From Pacificispira sp965223125 (lineage in GTDB: Bacteria; Pseudomonadota; Alphaproteobacteria; UBA8366; Aestuariispiraceae), in assembly GCA_965223125.1 (NCBI GenBank), contig OZ244984.1, positions 4,008,205 through 4,072,204 on the forward strand: a stretch of DNA of 64,000 bases. The letters are read 5' to 3'. The notes below the pieces were generated by a model. The model ran no database searches, was not told where the DNA came from, and saw nothing but the letters and a program-made list of their open reading frames with translations. How positions within the stretch are numbered: the first letter of the stretch is position 1; every line of letters starts with the position of its first letter. Positions 16,834 through 24,654 of the stretch are shown here, piece after piece. Both the position numbers and the translations under genes were made by a program.

Positions 16834-17469
16834 TCACCCACCACCCTTGACCCAGTTGGCGTAGGTTGGTCGATCAAGCTGGAACGTATCCTGCGTGCGG
16901 GTGTACCAGCCGCTGCCATACATACGGCCGATCAGGCTCAGGGCGGGCGTATCGACATAGCCTTTTTCGGCATCCAGCACATAGGCATCATCAATTCGAA
17001 TGGACAGGATTCGACCGATGGCGATGGCCTGTTCCGGCCCGGTTACAACGACCGAATGCTTGACGCATTCAAAGGACACCGGGGCCTCCGCGATCTGTGG
17101 CGGGGCAACATGCAGCGAGGGACGCGCGGTCAGACCGGCACAGGCCAGTTCACTTATATCGCGGGGCGCATCCATCGACGTGACGTTCATCTGCGCCGCC
17201 AACCGCTCCGGTACCAGATTCACGACGAATTCCCCAGTTTCCATGATATTGGCGGCAGTGTCCTTGAATCCCTTCTGCGGATCGCGCAGCAGTCCCAGCA
17301 CCAGCGTCGCGGGATCGCTGCCCATCACATTGAAGAAACTGTAGGGTGCGGCATTCACCACCCCCTCCCCCGACAGACTGGTCACCCAGGCGATGGGCCG
17401 GGGTGTCACCGTCGAAGTCAGCAGCTTATAGGCAATCTGTGGCGGGATCTTCGCGACATCAAAATCCAT
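16834..17469 (-). CDS. Flavin reductase-like FMN-binding protein (DIM6/NTAB family)
   Basis: 211-residue protein of the flavin reductase split-barrel family. Typical features are TSTVTPRPIAWVTSLSGEG near the start, AAPYSFFNVMGSDPATLVLG for FMN binding and GEFVVNLVPERLA. It lies 12 bases after the FAH-family gene in the same direction, so it is in the gentisate-type gene block. It could supply reduced flavin to a two-component monooxygenase, but no oxygenase component is in the window. It may instead be a stand-alone FMN enzyme. Confidence 0.88.
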   Translation of the reverse strand: MDFDVAKIPPQIAYKLLTSTVTPRPIAWVTSLSGEGVVNAAPYSFFNVMGSDPATLVLGLLRDPQKGFKDTAANIMETGEFVVNLVPERLAAQMNVTSMDAPRDISELACAGLTARPSLHVAPPQIAEAPVSFECVKHSVVVTGPEQAIAIGRILSIRIDDAYVLDAEKGYVDTPALSLIGRMYGSGWYTRTQDTFQLDRPTYANWVKGGG

Positions 17470-17481
17470 TCAGTACATTCC

Positions 17482-18414
17482 TCATTCCTGCGAAACATCC
17501 GGTCCGATGGCAACGACCGGATGACGGATCGTGCCGATCCCTTCCACACCTGCAACGACGACATCGCCTGGCCACAGCCATTCCTGCGGAACGCGTCCAG
17601 CCCCAACCCCTTCCGGCGTACCGGTAGCGATGATATCGCCCGGCTCCAGTGTGATCCCGGCGGAAATATCGGCAATCAGCACCGGAATCTTGAACAGCAT
17701 ATGCCGGGTGTTGGAGCGTTGCTTTTCGACCCCGTTCACCGTCAGCCAAAGATCTAGGCCCTGCGGGTCCTCAATTTCATCCGCCGTGACGATACATGGA
17801 CCGAACGGGGCATAGGTATCCTGTCCCTTGGAATAGATCCATTGACCGGCGCGTCGGTTGTCGCGGGCGCTGATGTCGATCATGACGCTATATCCAAAGA
17901 CATGACGCCGCCAATCCGCCTCGCTCACCTTGCGCGCAGTACGACCAATGATGACGGCCAGTTCGACTTCCCAATCCAGTTGCTGGGTCAGGGCACGATT
18001 ATGCTCAATGGCCGCCCCCGGTCCGATCACCGTGGTCGGTGGCTTGGAGAAGATCACCGGCTGTTTCGGCAGGTCCTTCGATGTATCCAGCGACTTGCTC
18101 GATTCAGCCACATGCTCGACATAGTTCAGGCCAATCCCGAAGATATTCTTGCGTGGACGCGGAATGGGGGCCAGCAGGGTCACATTCTCCACCGGCAGTG
18201 CTGCACCGATGGGCCAGCGCCCGTCCGCCTCATTCATCGCATCCTCGACGGCGGCCAACCCGGCCGGTCCCAGATCGATCAGATCCAGCATGGTGTCCGG
18301 AAATTCTTCGCCGAAGGCCTCACCCAGCAGGCCGACATCCACTACCTGATCGTCCCGCAGGACTCCCAGACGGGCCGGTGCCTCGATATGGGCGCGAAAT
18401 GTAACGAGTTTCAT
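17482..18414 (-). CDS. Fumarylacetoacetate hydrolase (FAH) family protein
   Basis: 310-residue FAH-fold hydrolase. The catalytic domain begins near PIPRPRKNIFGIGLNYVEH. The metal-binding acidic residues are seen in LDWEVELAVIIG and in FGYSVMIDISARDN, and the C-terminal part has the usual EPGDIIATGTPEGVGAGR. It is encoded between the bicupin dioxygenase and the flavin reductase. In the gentisate pathway an enzyme of this family (fumarylpyruvate or maleylpyruvate hydrolase) follows the dioxygenase, giving pyruvate plus fumarate or maleate. The pairing supports that role; a maleylpyruvate isomerase gene is not seen here. Confidence 0.92.
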   Translation of the reverse strand: MKLVTFRAHIEAPARLGVLRDDQVVDVGLLGEAFGEEFPDTMLDLIDLGPAGLAAVEDAMNEADGRWPIGAALPVENVTLLAPIPRPRKNIFGIGLNYVEHVAESSKSLDTSKDLPKQPVIFSKPPTTVIGPGAAIEHNRALTQQLDWEVELAVIIGRTARKVSEADWRRHVFGYSVMIDISARDNRRAGQWIYSKGQDTYAPFGPCIVTADEIEDPQGLDLWLTVNGVEKQRSNTRHMLFKIPVLIADISAGITLEPGDIIATGTPEGVGAGRVPQEWLWPGDVVVAGVEGIGTIRHPVVAIGPDVSQE

Positions 18415-18439
18415 GCGTCGTCCTTTCAGTTTCTGGCGT

Positions 18440-18560
18440 CATACCCGCACAGGTGGGGATGATTGAGGTCTTCAACGTCACTCCCGCGCAGGCGGGAGTC
18501 CAGAGCATCAGGTTCAACTCCCAGCCAGTGGCTCTGGACCCCGGACAGCCGCTTCGCGTC
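18440..18560. repeat. Interspersed extragenic repeat, two partial copies
   Basis: The gap before the FAH gene holds a copy with nested hairpins: ACTCCCGC-GCAG-GCGGGAGT (18480-18499) followed by CCAGAGC (18500-18506) pairing with GCTCTGG (18531-18537). A second partial copy, ACCCGCACAGGTGGGGATG, lies just to the left (about 18443-18461). Read in frame it gives the PACAGVT/PTCAGMT peptide that marks this repeat class in many alpha- and betaproteobacterial genomes. It is extragenic and could form transcript hairpins between the bicupin and FAH genes. Confidence 0.7.
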
Positions 18561-18609
18561 TTCCAGGGTGACGATGCTTTCCATTCCACTTACGATGTCT
18601 TTGAACTTT

Positions 18610-19776
18610 TCACGCGATCACCGGCTGGTGCCCGCCATTGTCGCCAAAGGCTTCCTCGCGATGCAGGCCCAGCGCCTGCATCACCGGCAGGTCATTGAAA
18701 CAGAACAGGCAGGCATCTTCCCGATCAGACCCGTTGGCATGCTCATGCCAGGCCCAGGACGGGACACAGAAGATATCCCGCTCCTGCCAATCAAATCGCC
18801 GTCCCCCAATGATCGAATAACCCGACCCTTTCGCCACCTGATACAGGTAGCTACCGGTATGGCGATGCGCGCGCGTCGCCTCTCCCGGACGCAACATCTG
18901 CATGCTGGCCCCGATGGTCTGCATCACCGGCCCGGCGGTGACCGGGTTGATATAGTTCATCATCACCCCATCAAAAGGGGAACCATCGGTCGTCGCGGCA
19001 TAGCGGGACAGCGCCTCATAGGTCGGCTCCCACTCGTATTTGAACATCGGGGAATAGGCCTTTTCCCAACCGCCTCCAGTCGGTTTCAACGCCGGAGTCA
19101 GGCCCGGATTGCCCCAAGTCTTCGTCATATCGTCAACGGCATAGCCGACTGCCTGACCCAGATCAGGATGGACCTGATAGAAATTGGCCTCCAGCGCATT
19201 GACCAGCGGAATGTCCAGCCCGTCCTGCCAGATGCAGGGGCTGCCCGTCTCCTCCACACCATGCTCGTGCCAGGTGCCGTTCGGGGTCAGGACGAAATCG
19301 TTGCGCCCCAGTGTCATCTTGTGGCCGTCAACGATGGTATAAGCCCCTGCACCCTCCATGATGAAGCGCAGGGCCGAGGCGGAATGCCGGTGAGCCGAGG
19401 CACACTCCCCCGGATGCATCACCTGCAAGCCGGAATAGAGCCAGCCGACTGCCGCCGCCACATCACGCCGCCCCGGATTGTCGAGATAGATCACCCGCCT
19501 GCCTGCCTTCTCCGGTGTCACCAGATCAACCGAGCGCAGCACATGTTCCCGCAGATCCTTATAGCGCCAAAGCATCGGGACGGAGGAGGATTGCGGTTCC
19601 CAGGGCTCGATCTTGTTGGCCACGGTCCAGAGCGCCGCCGTGTTCAACTCCTCCAACTCGTCGTAATAGGCCAGCAGTTCCGGCGTATCATCGACATTGG
19701 CACGCCCAGCAACGTCTTCCTGATAGTTCTGGCGGATCGATTTCCGACTGGTCTGTTTCTGGCTCGTTTGGGACAT
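18610..19776 (-). CDS. Bicupin ring-cleavage dioxygenase, gentisate 1,2-dioxygenase-like
   Basis: 388-residue protein with two cupin domains, the size and layout of gentisate/salicylate 1,2-dioxygenases. The first cupin carries the iron-binding AHRHSASALRFIMEG and a later His in PNGTWHEHG. The second has AHRHTGSYLYQVAKG and PSWAWHEHANG. Both cupins keep the His motifs, whereas in many gentisate dioxygenases one is degraded. Start at 19776 has AGGAG spaced correctly. It is divergent from the GntR/FCD regulator and upstream of FAH hydrolase and flavin reductase genes. It should cleave gentisate or a related 2,5-dihydroxy or 1-hydroxy-2-carboxy aromatic. 1-hydroxy-2-naphthoate dioxygenase is an alternative from the same family. 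Confidence 0.88.
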   Translation of the reverse strand: MSQTSQKQTSRKSIRQNYQEDVAGRANVDDTPELLAYYDELEELNTAALWTVANKIEPWEPQSSSVPMLWRYKDLREHVLRSVDLVTPEKAGRRVIYLDNPGRRDVAAAVGWLYSGLQVMHPGECASAHRHSASALRFIMEGAGAYTIVDGHKMTLGRNDFVLTPNGTWHEHGVEETGSPCIWQDGLDIPLVNALEANFYQVHPDLGQAVGYAVDDMTKTWGNPGLTPALKPTGGGWEKAYSPMFKYEWEPTYEALSRYAATTDGSPFDGVMMNYINPVTAGPVMQTIGASMQMLRPGEATRAHRHTGSYLYQVAKGSGYSIIGGRRFDWQERDIFCVPSWAWHEHANGSDREDACLFCFNDLPVMQALGLHREEAFGDNGGHQPVIA

Positions 19777-19848
19777 CGGTATCTCCTGCTGCAGGATCAG
19801 CGGCTTTCTTGCGACAGTGTGGCCTGTATGATTTTCGTTAGCAACCAG

Positions 19849-19891
19849 GATTTTCGAAAATCTTGCCTCTCACTCTAGGATACACTACGAT
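19849..19891 (+). promoter_or_regulatory. Palindrome plus promoter for the GntR regulator
   Basis: A perfect 14-base palindrome GATTTTCGAAAATC (19849-19862) abuts a -35-like TTGCCT (19863-19868), with TACGAT 17 bases further (19886-19891). The GntR ATG is at 19922. The palindrome lies between the divergent bicupin and GntR genes, the usual site for control by the neighbouring regulator. Confidence 0.5.
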
Positions 19892-19921
19892 TGCTTTGCA
19901 TTATTTGGGATCGACACCGAC

Positions 19922-20587
19922 ATGACACTAGCCGAACAGACCTATCATCGCGTTCGCTGGGACATCGTCAGCGGCAGCCTGCCACCGGAACAGCCGCTCC
20001 GGCTGGAAGGGTTGAAGGCCCGCTATGGCGTTGGCTTCTCCCCGATTCGGGAGGCGCTGAGCCGCCTCCAGGCGGAACGGCTGGTGGTCAACGCGGCCCT
20101 GCGCGGCTTCACCGTCGCGCCGATCTCCCTAACCGACATGTGGGACGCGATTGAAACCCGCATCCTGATCGAATGTGATGCCCTGTGCCGGGCCATGCTG
20201 CGGGGCGGTGATGCCTGGGAGGCACAGATCGTCGCCGCCTTCCATACGCTCACCCTGAAGGCAGTGCGTGCTGAACACCTTCCCCGACCACTCGAAGAGG
20301 CTGACCTGCGCGACCTCGAATCCGCCCATCACGCCTTCCATCATGCATTGATCGCCGCCTGCGGCTCAGCCTGGCTGCTGGATTTCTCCGACAAACTCTA
20401 TTTCGACTGCGAACGCTACCGCTTCCCGGAACTGCGCCATCCCACCGCATATCATGACCGTGATATCGAAAACGAACACCGCAATCTGATGCAGGCCACC
20501 CTTTCCCGAAGCACCGAAACCGCCCCCTCCCTGCTCGCCCGGCACTATCGCGACACCGGCCTCCGGATCGCACAAATCCTGTCCTGA
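19922..20587 (+). CDS. GntR family transcriptional regulator, FCD (FadR) subfamily
   Basis: 221-residue DNA-binding regulator. The winged helix-turn-helix spans residues about 1-70, with the recognition part FSPIREALSRLQAERLV. The C-terminal FCD effector domain follows, all-helical, with acidic and His residues (LIECDAL, and HHAFHHALIAACGS) that bind a metal and a carboxylate in this class. It is divergent from the gentisate-type block and likely represses it until the substrate or a product binds. It is the only clear transcription factor gene in the window. A matching palindrome lies in the shared promoter region at 19849-19862. Confidence 0.92.
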   Translation: MTLAEQTYHRVRWDIVSGSLPPEQPLRLEGLKARYGVGFSPIREALSRLQAERLVVNAALRGFTVAPISLTDMWDAIETRILIECDALCRAMLRGGDAWEAQIVAAFHTLTLKAVRAEHLPRPLEEADLRDLESAHHAFHHALIAACGSAWLLDFSDKLYFDCERYRFPELRHPTAYHDRDIENEHRNLMQATLSRSTETAPSLLARHYRDTGLRIAQILS

Positions 20588-20661
20588 TACATCGCCTGAA
20601 CGCCTGATTATACGCGATTTAACAAGATGAAGAAAAAGCGAATTTTACGGCACGCAAGTGA

Positions 20662-20690
20662 TTGACCATCCCCGAACACTTCCCTATGTT
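20662..20690 (+). promoter_or_regulatory. Sigma70-type promoter of tRNA-Lys
   Basis: TTGACC (20662-20667) and TATGTT (20685-20690) with a 17-base spacer, giving a start near 20697 and a leader of about 40 bases to the tRNA. Strong match to the housekeeping consensus. Confidence 0.65.
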
Positions 20691-20736
20691 CCGCCCCGGT
20701 TTGAGGGACCCGAAAATATCCGTGGTATTCCTCTCC

Positions 20737-20812
20737 GGGCACTTAGCTCAGTTGGTAGAGCACTCGATTTTTAATCGAATGGTCATAGGTTCGAATCCTA
20801 TAGTGCCCACCA
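20737..20812 (+). tRNA. tRNA-Lys (anticodon UUU), CCA encoded
   Basis: Complete cloverleaf of 76 bases. The acceptor arms GGGCACT and AGTGCCC pair fully; the D arm is GCTC/GAGC with AGTTGGTA loop; the anticodon loop TTTTTAA carries TTT. The T arm is ATAGG-TTCGAAT-CCTAT, then A and encoded CCA at 20810-20812. The anticodon stem has one C-A mismatch at its outer pair (27-43). Relics of mobile DNA begin directly downstream, consistent with use of the tRNA 3' end as an integration site, though the tRNA itself is intact. Confidence 0.97.
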
Positions 20813-20998
20813 TTCAGTCTCCCGATTTCGCCCTGTGCGGCAGTTCCGCCCCAAGAGCCCGGCTTTCCGGGGCTTCTGCGGCCCGCGTTTTCCCGGAGAC
20901 GCGTCTCCAGACGACGAATACGGCGTATCTCGGCAAAAGTCTCTGCTGCCCTTTTCGGACGTCCAAACGACGAGAGACGATGGATGCAGCAACGTTGC

Positions 20999-21709
20999 TC
21001 AGGCGATGGTGTTGAAGCCGAGAAGCCGGCGCTGCGCTGACCACTCGGCCGGAAGCTCCTTGAGGCGCTTGAGCTTCTGCGCGGTCAGGTCGACCGGCTG
21101 CCGCCCTGCCAGGATCGCCTCGACGATGTCCGGGGCCAGGAAGGCGAGCTGCAGCGTCCGGCTGACATCGCCGACCGACATGGATTCCGCTTTGGCGATC
21201 GCACTCAGGCTTGGCAGATCCGGAGATACCAGACGATTCATCCATACGAGAGGCTTCGAGATCAGGGAACAGAGCAACGGATCGGGCCTTGCCTCGTGAC
21301 CGCCCAGACCCGGGATCACGATTCGCCGTTCCACACCTCGGCGCTTCAGCGTGATCGACCGAGCGATGGTCTCCGGATCGTCAGCCGCCAACCGAAGGCG
21401 CATTGAGACCGTGCCCGCGGAGAGATCGATCCGGTCTACCAGCGCTTCGATCGTTCGGCCCTTTTCCTCGAGGGCAAAGGCAGGGAACGCGACCGATGCG
21501 CTGATGGACTTAAGGTGTCGTGGTGGAACGTTGATGATAAGCCGTTTACTTCGACCGGCGAGAACTTCCTCTAGGTGCCACGCCATACATCGGATCAGCC
21601 AGCCTATTCTGAGCTCTTCTCCATTCTTTAGATTATTGAAGGACTTTGCGATCATCACGGTCAGGGACATCCTGATGACGTGATCGATATGGGCTTGCGT
21701 CCATTCCAT
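20999..21709 (-). pseudogene. Chimeric ORF: terminase large-subunit start fused to serine recombinase end
   Basis: 236-residue open frame made of two unrelated pieces. Residues 1 to about 80 match the N-terminus of phage-type terminase large subunits, with AWHLEEVLAGRSKRLIINVP and PRHLKSISASVAFPAFAL (the Walker-A-like region normally continues into an ATPase). From about residue 81 the protein is the C-terminal end of a large serine recombinase: LKRRGVERRIVIPG, then LQLAFLAPDIVEAILAGRQP and LPAEWSAQRRLLGF. The junction is near base 21469. Neither catalytic centre remains: no ATPase motor or nuclease and no resolvase Ser domain. It directly follows the DUF5681 relic, as terminase genes normally do. 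Most likely a deletion fused two relic genes and kept the frame by chance. Confidence 0.8.
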
Positions 21710-21712
21710 GCC

Positions 21713-22058
21713 TCAAGCCTCCGACTTTCGAGGCTTGGGCGGCGGTCGGACCTTGCGCACCGGCAACTGCGGAGACAAACTGCCAATTATCCCTTCAATC
21801 ATTCGCAGATCTGCGGACGAAACGCGCTCAATTGGATCGAGCTCGGCATCATCTGGGATCAATGCGAGCACCCATTCGGCAATCATATGTATGGCCCGCG
21901 TATCGCCCTTCAACGCCTTGGCGGCTGCGGCGCGGACGATAGCGTGCTGAGTGGATACTTTGCGCTCCCGATCTCCTTCCCGCAGCGTCACCCGTTGCTG
22001 CAGGACATCTTCAAGATCCGTTTTGAAGTTGCGCGTTCCCTTCGGTCGGCCCTTCGGA
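21713..22058 (-). pseudogene. DUF5681 domain protein (small-terminase-like), 5'-truncated by inversion
   Basis: C-terminal part of a DUF5681 protein read leftwards: NPKGRPKGTRNFKTDLEDVL is followed by VLQQRVTLREGDRERKVSTQ and a helical, acidic C-terminus ending PPPKPRKSEA. These proteins stand just before the terminase large subunit in phage-like elements, and here the terminase start at 21709 lies 3 bases beyond the stop. The normal N-terminal part is missing from this strand; it occurs in opposite orientation at 22310-22394. The open frame running right to 22474 is the reverse of the IS fragment and not coding. Confidence 0.75.
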
Positions 22059-22309
22059 TTAGTCCGAATCGTGTCGCCCGACTGGCGCGGATGGCAGGAA
22101 TAAGGGCTCAGATCGGTTACAAACGCCGCCCCGGCACGTATGGCGGCAAACCATCCCTTGTGATCGATAACACGCTGGATCGGCAGTTCGATGTGGCGGC
22201 ACCGGATCAAGCTTGGGTGACCGATATCACCTATATCCGAACCCTGGAAGGATTTGCGTATCTGGCCGTTGTCATCGATCTCTATTCCCGCAAAGTGGTC
22301 GGATGTGTG
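22059..22309 (+). mobile_element. IS3-family transposase (OrfB) fragment
   Basis: About 84 codons of an IS3-group integrase-core transposase, in the plus frame that passes through 22055. Recognisable stretches are SPNRVARLARMAGIRAQIGY, KRRPGTYGGKPSLVIDNTLD and the first DDE strand, PDQAWVTDITYIRTLEGFAY, whose Asp is the first catalytic residue. It continues LAVVIDLYSRKVVG and then stops being transposase at the DUF5681 start. The N-terminus, the other two acidic residues and both IS ends are absent, so it cannot move. A short inverted repeat, TTCGGA-TTAG-TCCGAA (22053-22068), lies on the left break point. Confidence 0.85.
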
Positions 22310-22394
22310 ATGGCCAACAAAAAGGGATACGAGGTCGGCTACCGCAAGCCGCCAAAGGCGACGCGCTTCAAGAAGGGACAGTCCGGCAACCCGA
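22310..22394 (+). pseudogene. DUF5681 N-terminal fragment, inverted relative to the rest of the gene
   Basis: From the ATG at 22310 the plus strand encodes ANKKGYEVGYRKPPKATRFK followed by KGQSGNP, the standard beginning of DUF5681 proteins. The text then becomes unrelated. The natural continuation, KGRPKGTRNF, is found on the minus strand at 22049 and below. Inversion of about 22058-22394 would join the two in frame at the NP dipeptide. The fragment is not expected to be functional. Confidence 0.75.
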
Positions 22395-22596
22395 CGATTT
22401 CTTGCAGACATTTCCATCAATTCGACGGTCTCCAAGATATGCTGTGCGTTGAAATACAGTTGACGCCAGGGCATGCCGTCCAGGACGGATGAGGATTGTC
22501 ACCACCGCAAATGATGGCTTGCGCCGGTGATCCAACTTCATATATTCTTGAGGCTTCACGTGTATTACGAAACCTGATATTCAGAGACTGCAGGTA
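22395..22596. other. Non-coding spacer between mobile-DNA relics and the glycan locus
   Basis: About 200 bases after the inverted DUF5681 piece. I see no convincing gene, hairpin or promoter. Short open frames here are either continuations past the break point or antisense. Base composition shifts from GC-rich to A+T-richer across this interval. Confidence 0.5.
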
Positions 22597-24621
22597 TTGT
22601 CCGATTCATTTGAAAAGCCGACCGTCACCGTAATTATACCGCATTACAACAGCTCCGGCACGATTCAACGCGCTATAGACAGTGTTCTTGATCAGACGTA
22701 CCCCGCAACGGAAGTTATCGTCGTCGACGATTGTTCATCTGCAAGTCATCGCGCGGTTTTGAACGGTATTTCCTCCGATGCGATCCGAATTGTGTATCAC
22801 GATAAAAACGCCGGTGCAGCGGCGGCAAGAAACACTGGCGTTTCACAAGTTACTGGAAGCCACATCGCATTCTTGGATGCCGATGACCAATGGGTGCCGG
22901 AAAAGCTGCAAATGCAGCTCGATTTTATGGCTCGCTACAACCTCGATTTCTCGTGCACCGGGTTTAACTTTCTTTCGAGAGACGGTTTGAGTGGTGAAGC
23001 TCGCATCCCCACCGACATTGAGAGCATCCGGGATGTCGTGTGGGGTTGTGCCATCAGTCCAGGTACTACCGCACTGTTTAAAACCAGCCTTGCCAAGAAG
23101 GTTGGGCTTCAAGACGGAAATTTCCGGCGTCTCGAAGACTGGGATTGGCTTTTTGATGTCGTGAAAGCTACGTCCATTCGCGTCGTCCCGATACCACTCG
23201 CAAATATTAGCGCTTCCCCGCCTCCCAATCATGCAGTGGTTCAGTCATCGATTTCGCGTCTATTTTCGAAGCGATTCAAAGAAGTCCTTCATCACGGCTT
23301 CTCTACACTGCTTCATTTCATGTCTTACATATTGATCGAAATGGCGGCGAACAATCGAAACCACGGAAAGGTCTTTCGGTTCTTAATCTGCGGCTTTCTT
23401 TCATACCTGCTCTGGCCGATCAGGGATTTCGCGTATTTTCGCCATGCGATCACGGTGATCGTCAATCCGAAGAGCAAATCTGGACCGGCATCCAAGATAA
23501 TCACTCCACTGCCACCCGACGAAAAGAAAAAGGTTCTGCATTTTATCAGCAGTCTGGATGTTGGCGGTGCGGAAAGAATGCTTGTAAACCTTGTGCTTTC
23601 CGAATCACCCCAGGAAGATCAGAGCAAGAAACCGGTTATTGTGACCTTGCGAAGTGGTGGTGCGTTTGAGAAGGCGTTATTCAATCACGGTGTAAAAGTG
23701 TACCCGTTGAATATGAACTCCGCTTGGGATTTCCCACGCACGGTTTGGATGCTGGCAAAGCTACTACGCTCAGAACGCCCTGATATCCTGAAATGTTGGA
23801 TGTATTATTGTAACGTGATTGGGACAATTTCCTGCTTCGTATCCGGTCTACGGTACAAGACGAAGCTGATCTGGGGAATTCGATGCAGCAATATGGATTT
23901 CTCTCAATACTCTCAGGCTCTCCGGTTTTCGGTCAAGGTGGGCGCGATACTTTCCCAGGCTCCCGACAAGATCATTTCAAACAACAATGCGGCTACTCGT
24001 TTTCATGTAGGCCTTGGGTATTCCCGCGCTCGTTGGAGTGTTGTGGATAACGGGGTTGATGTAAACCATTATAAAAATCCAATCGACAGTGCGGATCGCA
24101 ATCGTTCTTTTCGAGAAATGCATGGCATTCCAGAAGATGGGTTCATCCTTTGCGTGACCGCCCGAAACGATCCGATGAAAGGGTATGAGAACCTGGTCGC
24201 CGTGACAGAAAGCACACCGAACACGTGGGTTCTTGCCGCAGGATCAGGCACTGACAGTATTAAAGGTCACGAACGGTTCTTGGCTCTTGGACAAGTGATG
24301 GATGTCAGAGAGCTTCTCTGGCAATCCGACGCCTTCGTATTGCCGTCCCTGTTTGGCGAGGGAATACCCAACTCATTGTTGGAGGCCATGGCAGCGGGAC
24401 TTCCTGTATTGGCCTCTGATATCGGGGATATCGCGCGCATTGTTGGACCGACGGGTATTGTGGTTCCACCAGGCGATAACGAGAAACTGAGACAGGGTAT
24501 CCTGCGTCTGATGGAAGACCCGGACTTGAGAGACCGATATGGTAATGCAGCGAGAAACCGTGCGAAGGCCCTGTTCAGCCTTGAGGCCGCATACAGCGCA
24601 TTTCAGCGTGAACTAGCCTAG
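22597..24621 (+). CDS. Bifunctional glycosyltransferase, GT2 domain fused to GT4 domain
   Basis: 674-residue cytoplasmic enzyme expected to add two sugars to a growing glycan. The N-terminal GT2 (GT-A) domain, residues about 8-230, has TVIIPHYNSSGTIQRAIDSV, VIVVDDCSS and the metal-binding FLDADDQW. The C-terminal GT4 (GT-B) domain, about 305-674, opens with KKVLHFISSLDVGGAERML and has the nucleotide-sugar Glu motif FGEGIPNSLLEAMAAGLPVL (E-x7-E). The start appears to be TTG at 22597 with weak GCAGG upstream; no ATG is available before the first strand. First gene of the glycan locus, alone in its direction and convergent with the nucleotidyltransferase gene. Confidence 0.88.
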   Translation: MSDSFEKPTVTVIIPHYNSSGTIQRAIDSVLDQTYPATEVIVVDDCSSASHRAVLNGISSDAIRIVYHDKNAGAAAARNTGVSQVTGSHIAFLDADDQWVPEKLQMQLDFMARYNLDFSCTGFNFLSRDGLSGEARIPTDIESIRDVVWGCAISPGTTALFKTSLAKKVGLQDGNFRRLEDWDWLFDVVKATSIRVVPIPLANISASPPPNHAVVQSSISRLFSKRFKEVLHHGFSTLLHFMSYILIEMAANNRNHGKVFRFLICGFLSYLLWPIRDFAYFRHAITVIVNPKSKSGPASKIITPLPPDEKKKVLHFISSLDVGGAERMLVNLVLSESPQEDQSKKPVIVTLRSGGAFEKALFNHGVKVYPLNMNSAWDFPRTVWMLAKLLRSERPDILKCWMYYCNVIGTISCFVSGLRYKTKLIWGIRCSNMDFSQYSQALRFSVKVGAILSQAPDKIISNNNAATRFHVGLGYSRARWSVVDNGVDVNHYKNPIDSADRNRSFREMHGIPEDGFILCVTARNDPMKGYENLVAVTESTPNTWVLAAGSGTDSIKGHERFLALGQVMDVRELLWQSDAFVLPSLFGEGIPNSLLEAMAAGLPVLASDIGDIARIVGPTGIVVPPGDNEKLRQGILRLMEDPDLRDRYGNAARNRAKALFSLEAAYSAFQRELA

Positions 24622-24654
24622 CCGGCTCACCATACAACAAGATCGCAAAAGGTC

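Noticed and set aside
18463..19878. 471-codon plus-strand open frame
   Set aside because: Complement of the bicupin dioxygenase; Arg/His-rich low-meaning translation.
20856..20874. Hairpin AGCCCGG/CCGGGGCT as tRNA terminator
   Set aside because: Stem has a bulge and there is no T-run, so I did not list it as a feature.
21713..22474. Full 253-codon minus-strand frame as an intact DUF5681 protein
   Set aside because: Its first 140 codons are the reverse of the IS3 fragment and the inverted piece, so only the part below about 22058 is DUF5681.
21680..22492. 270-codon plus-strand frame as a single gene
   Set aside because: It is a patchwork of antisense DUF5681, an IS3 transposase piece, the inverted DUF5681 start and unrelated sequence.
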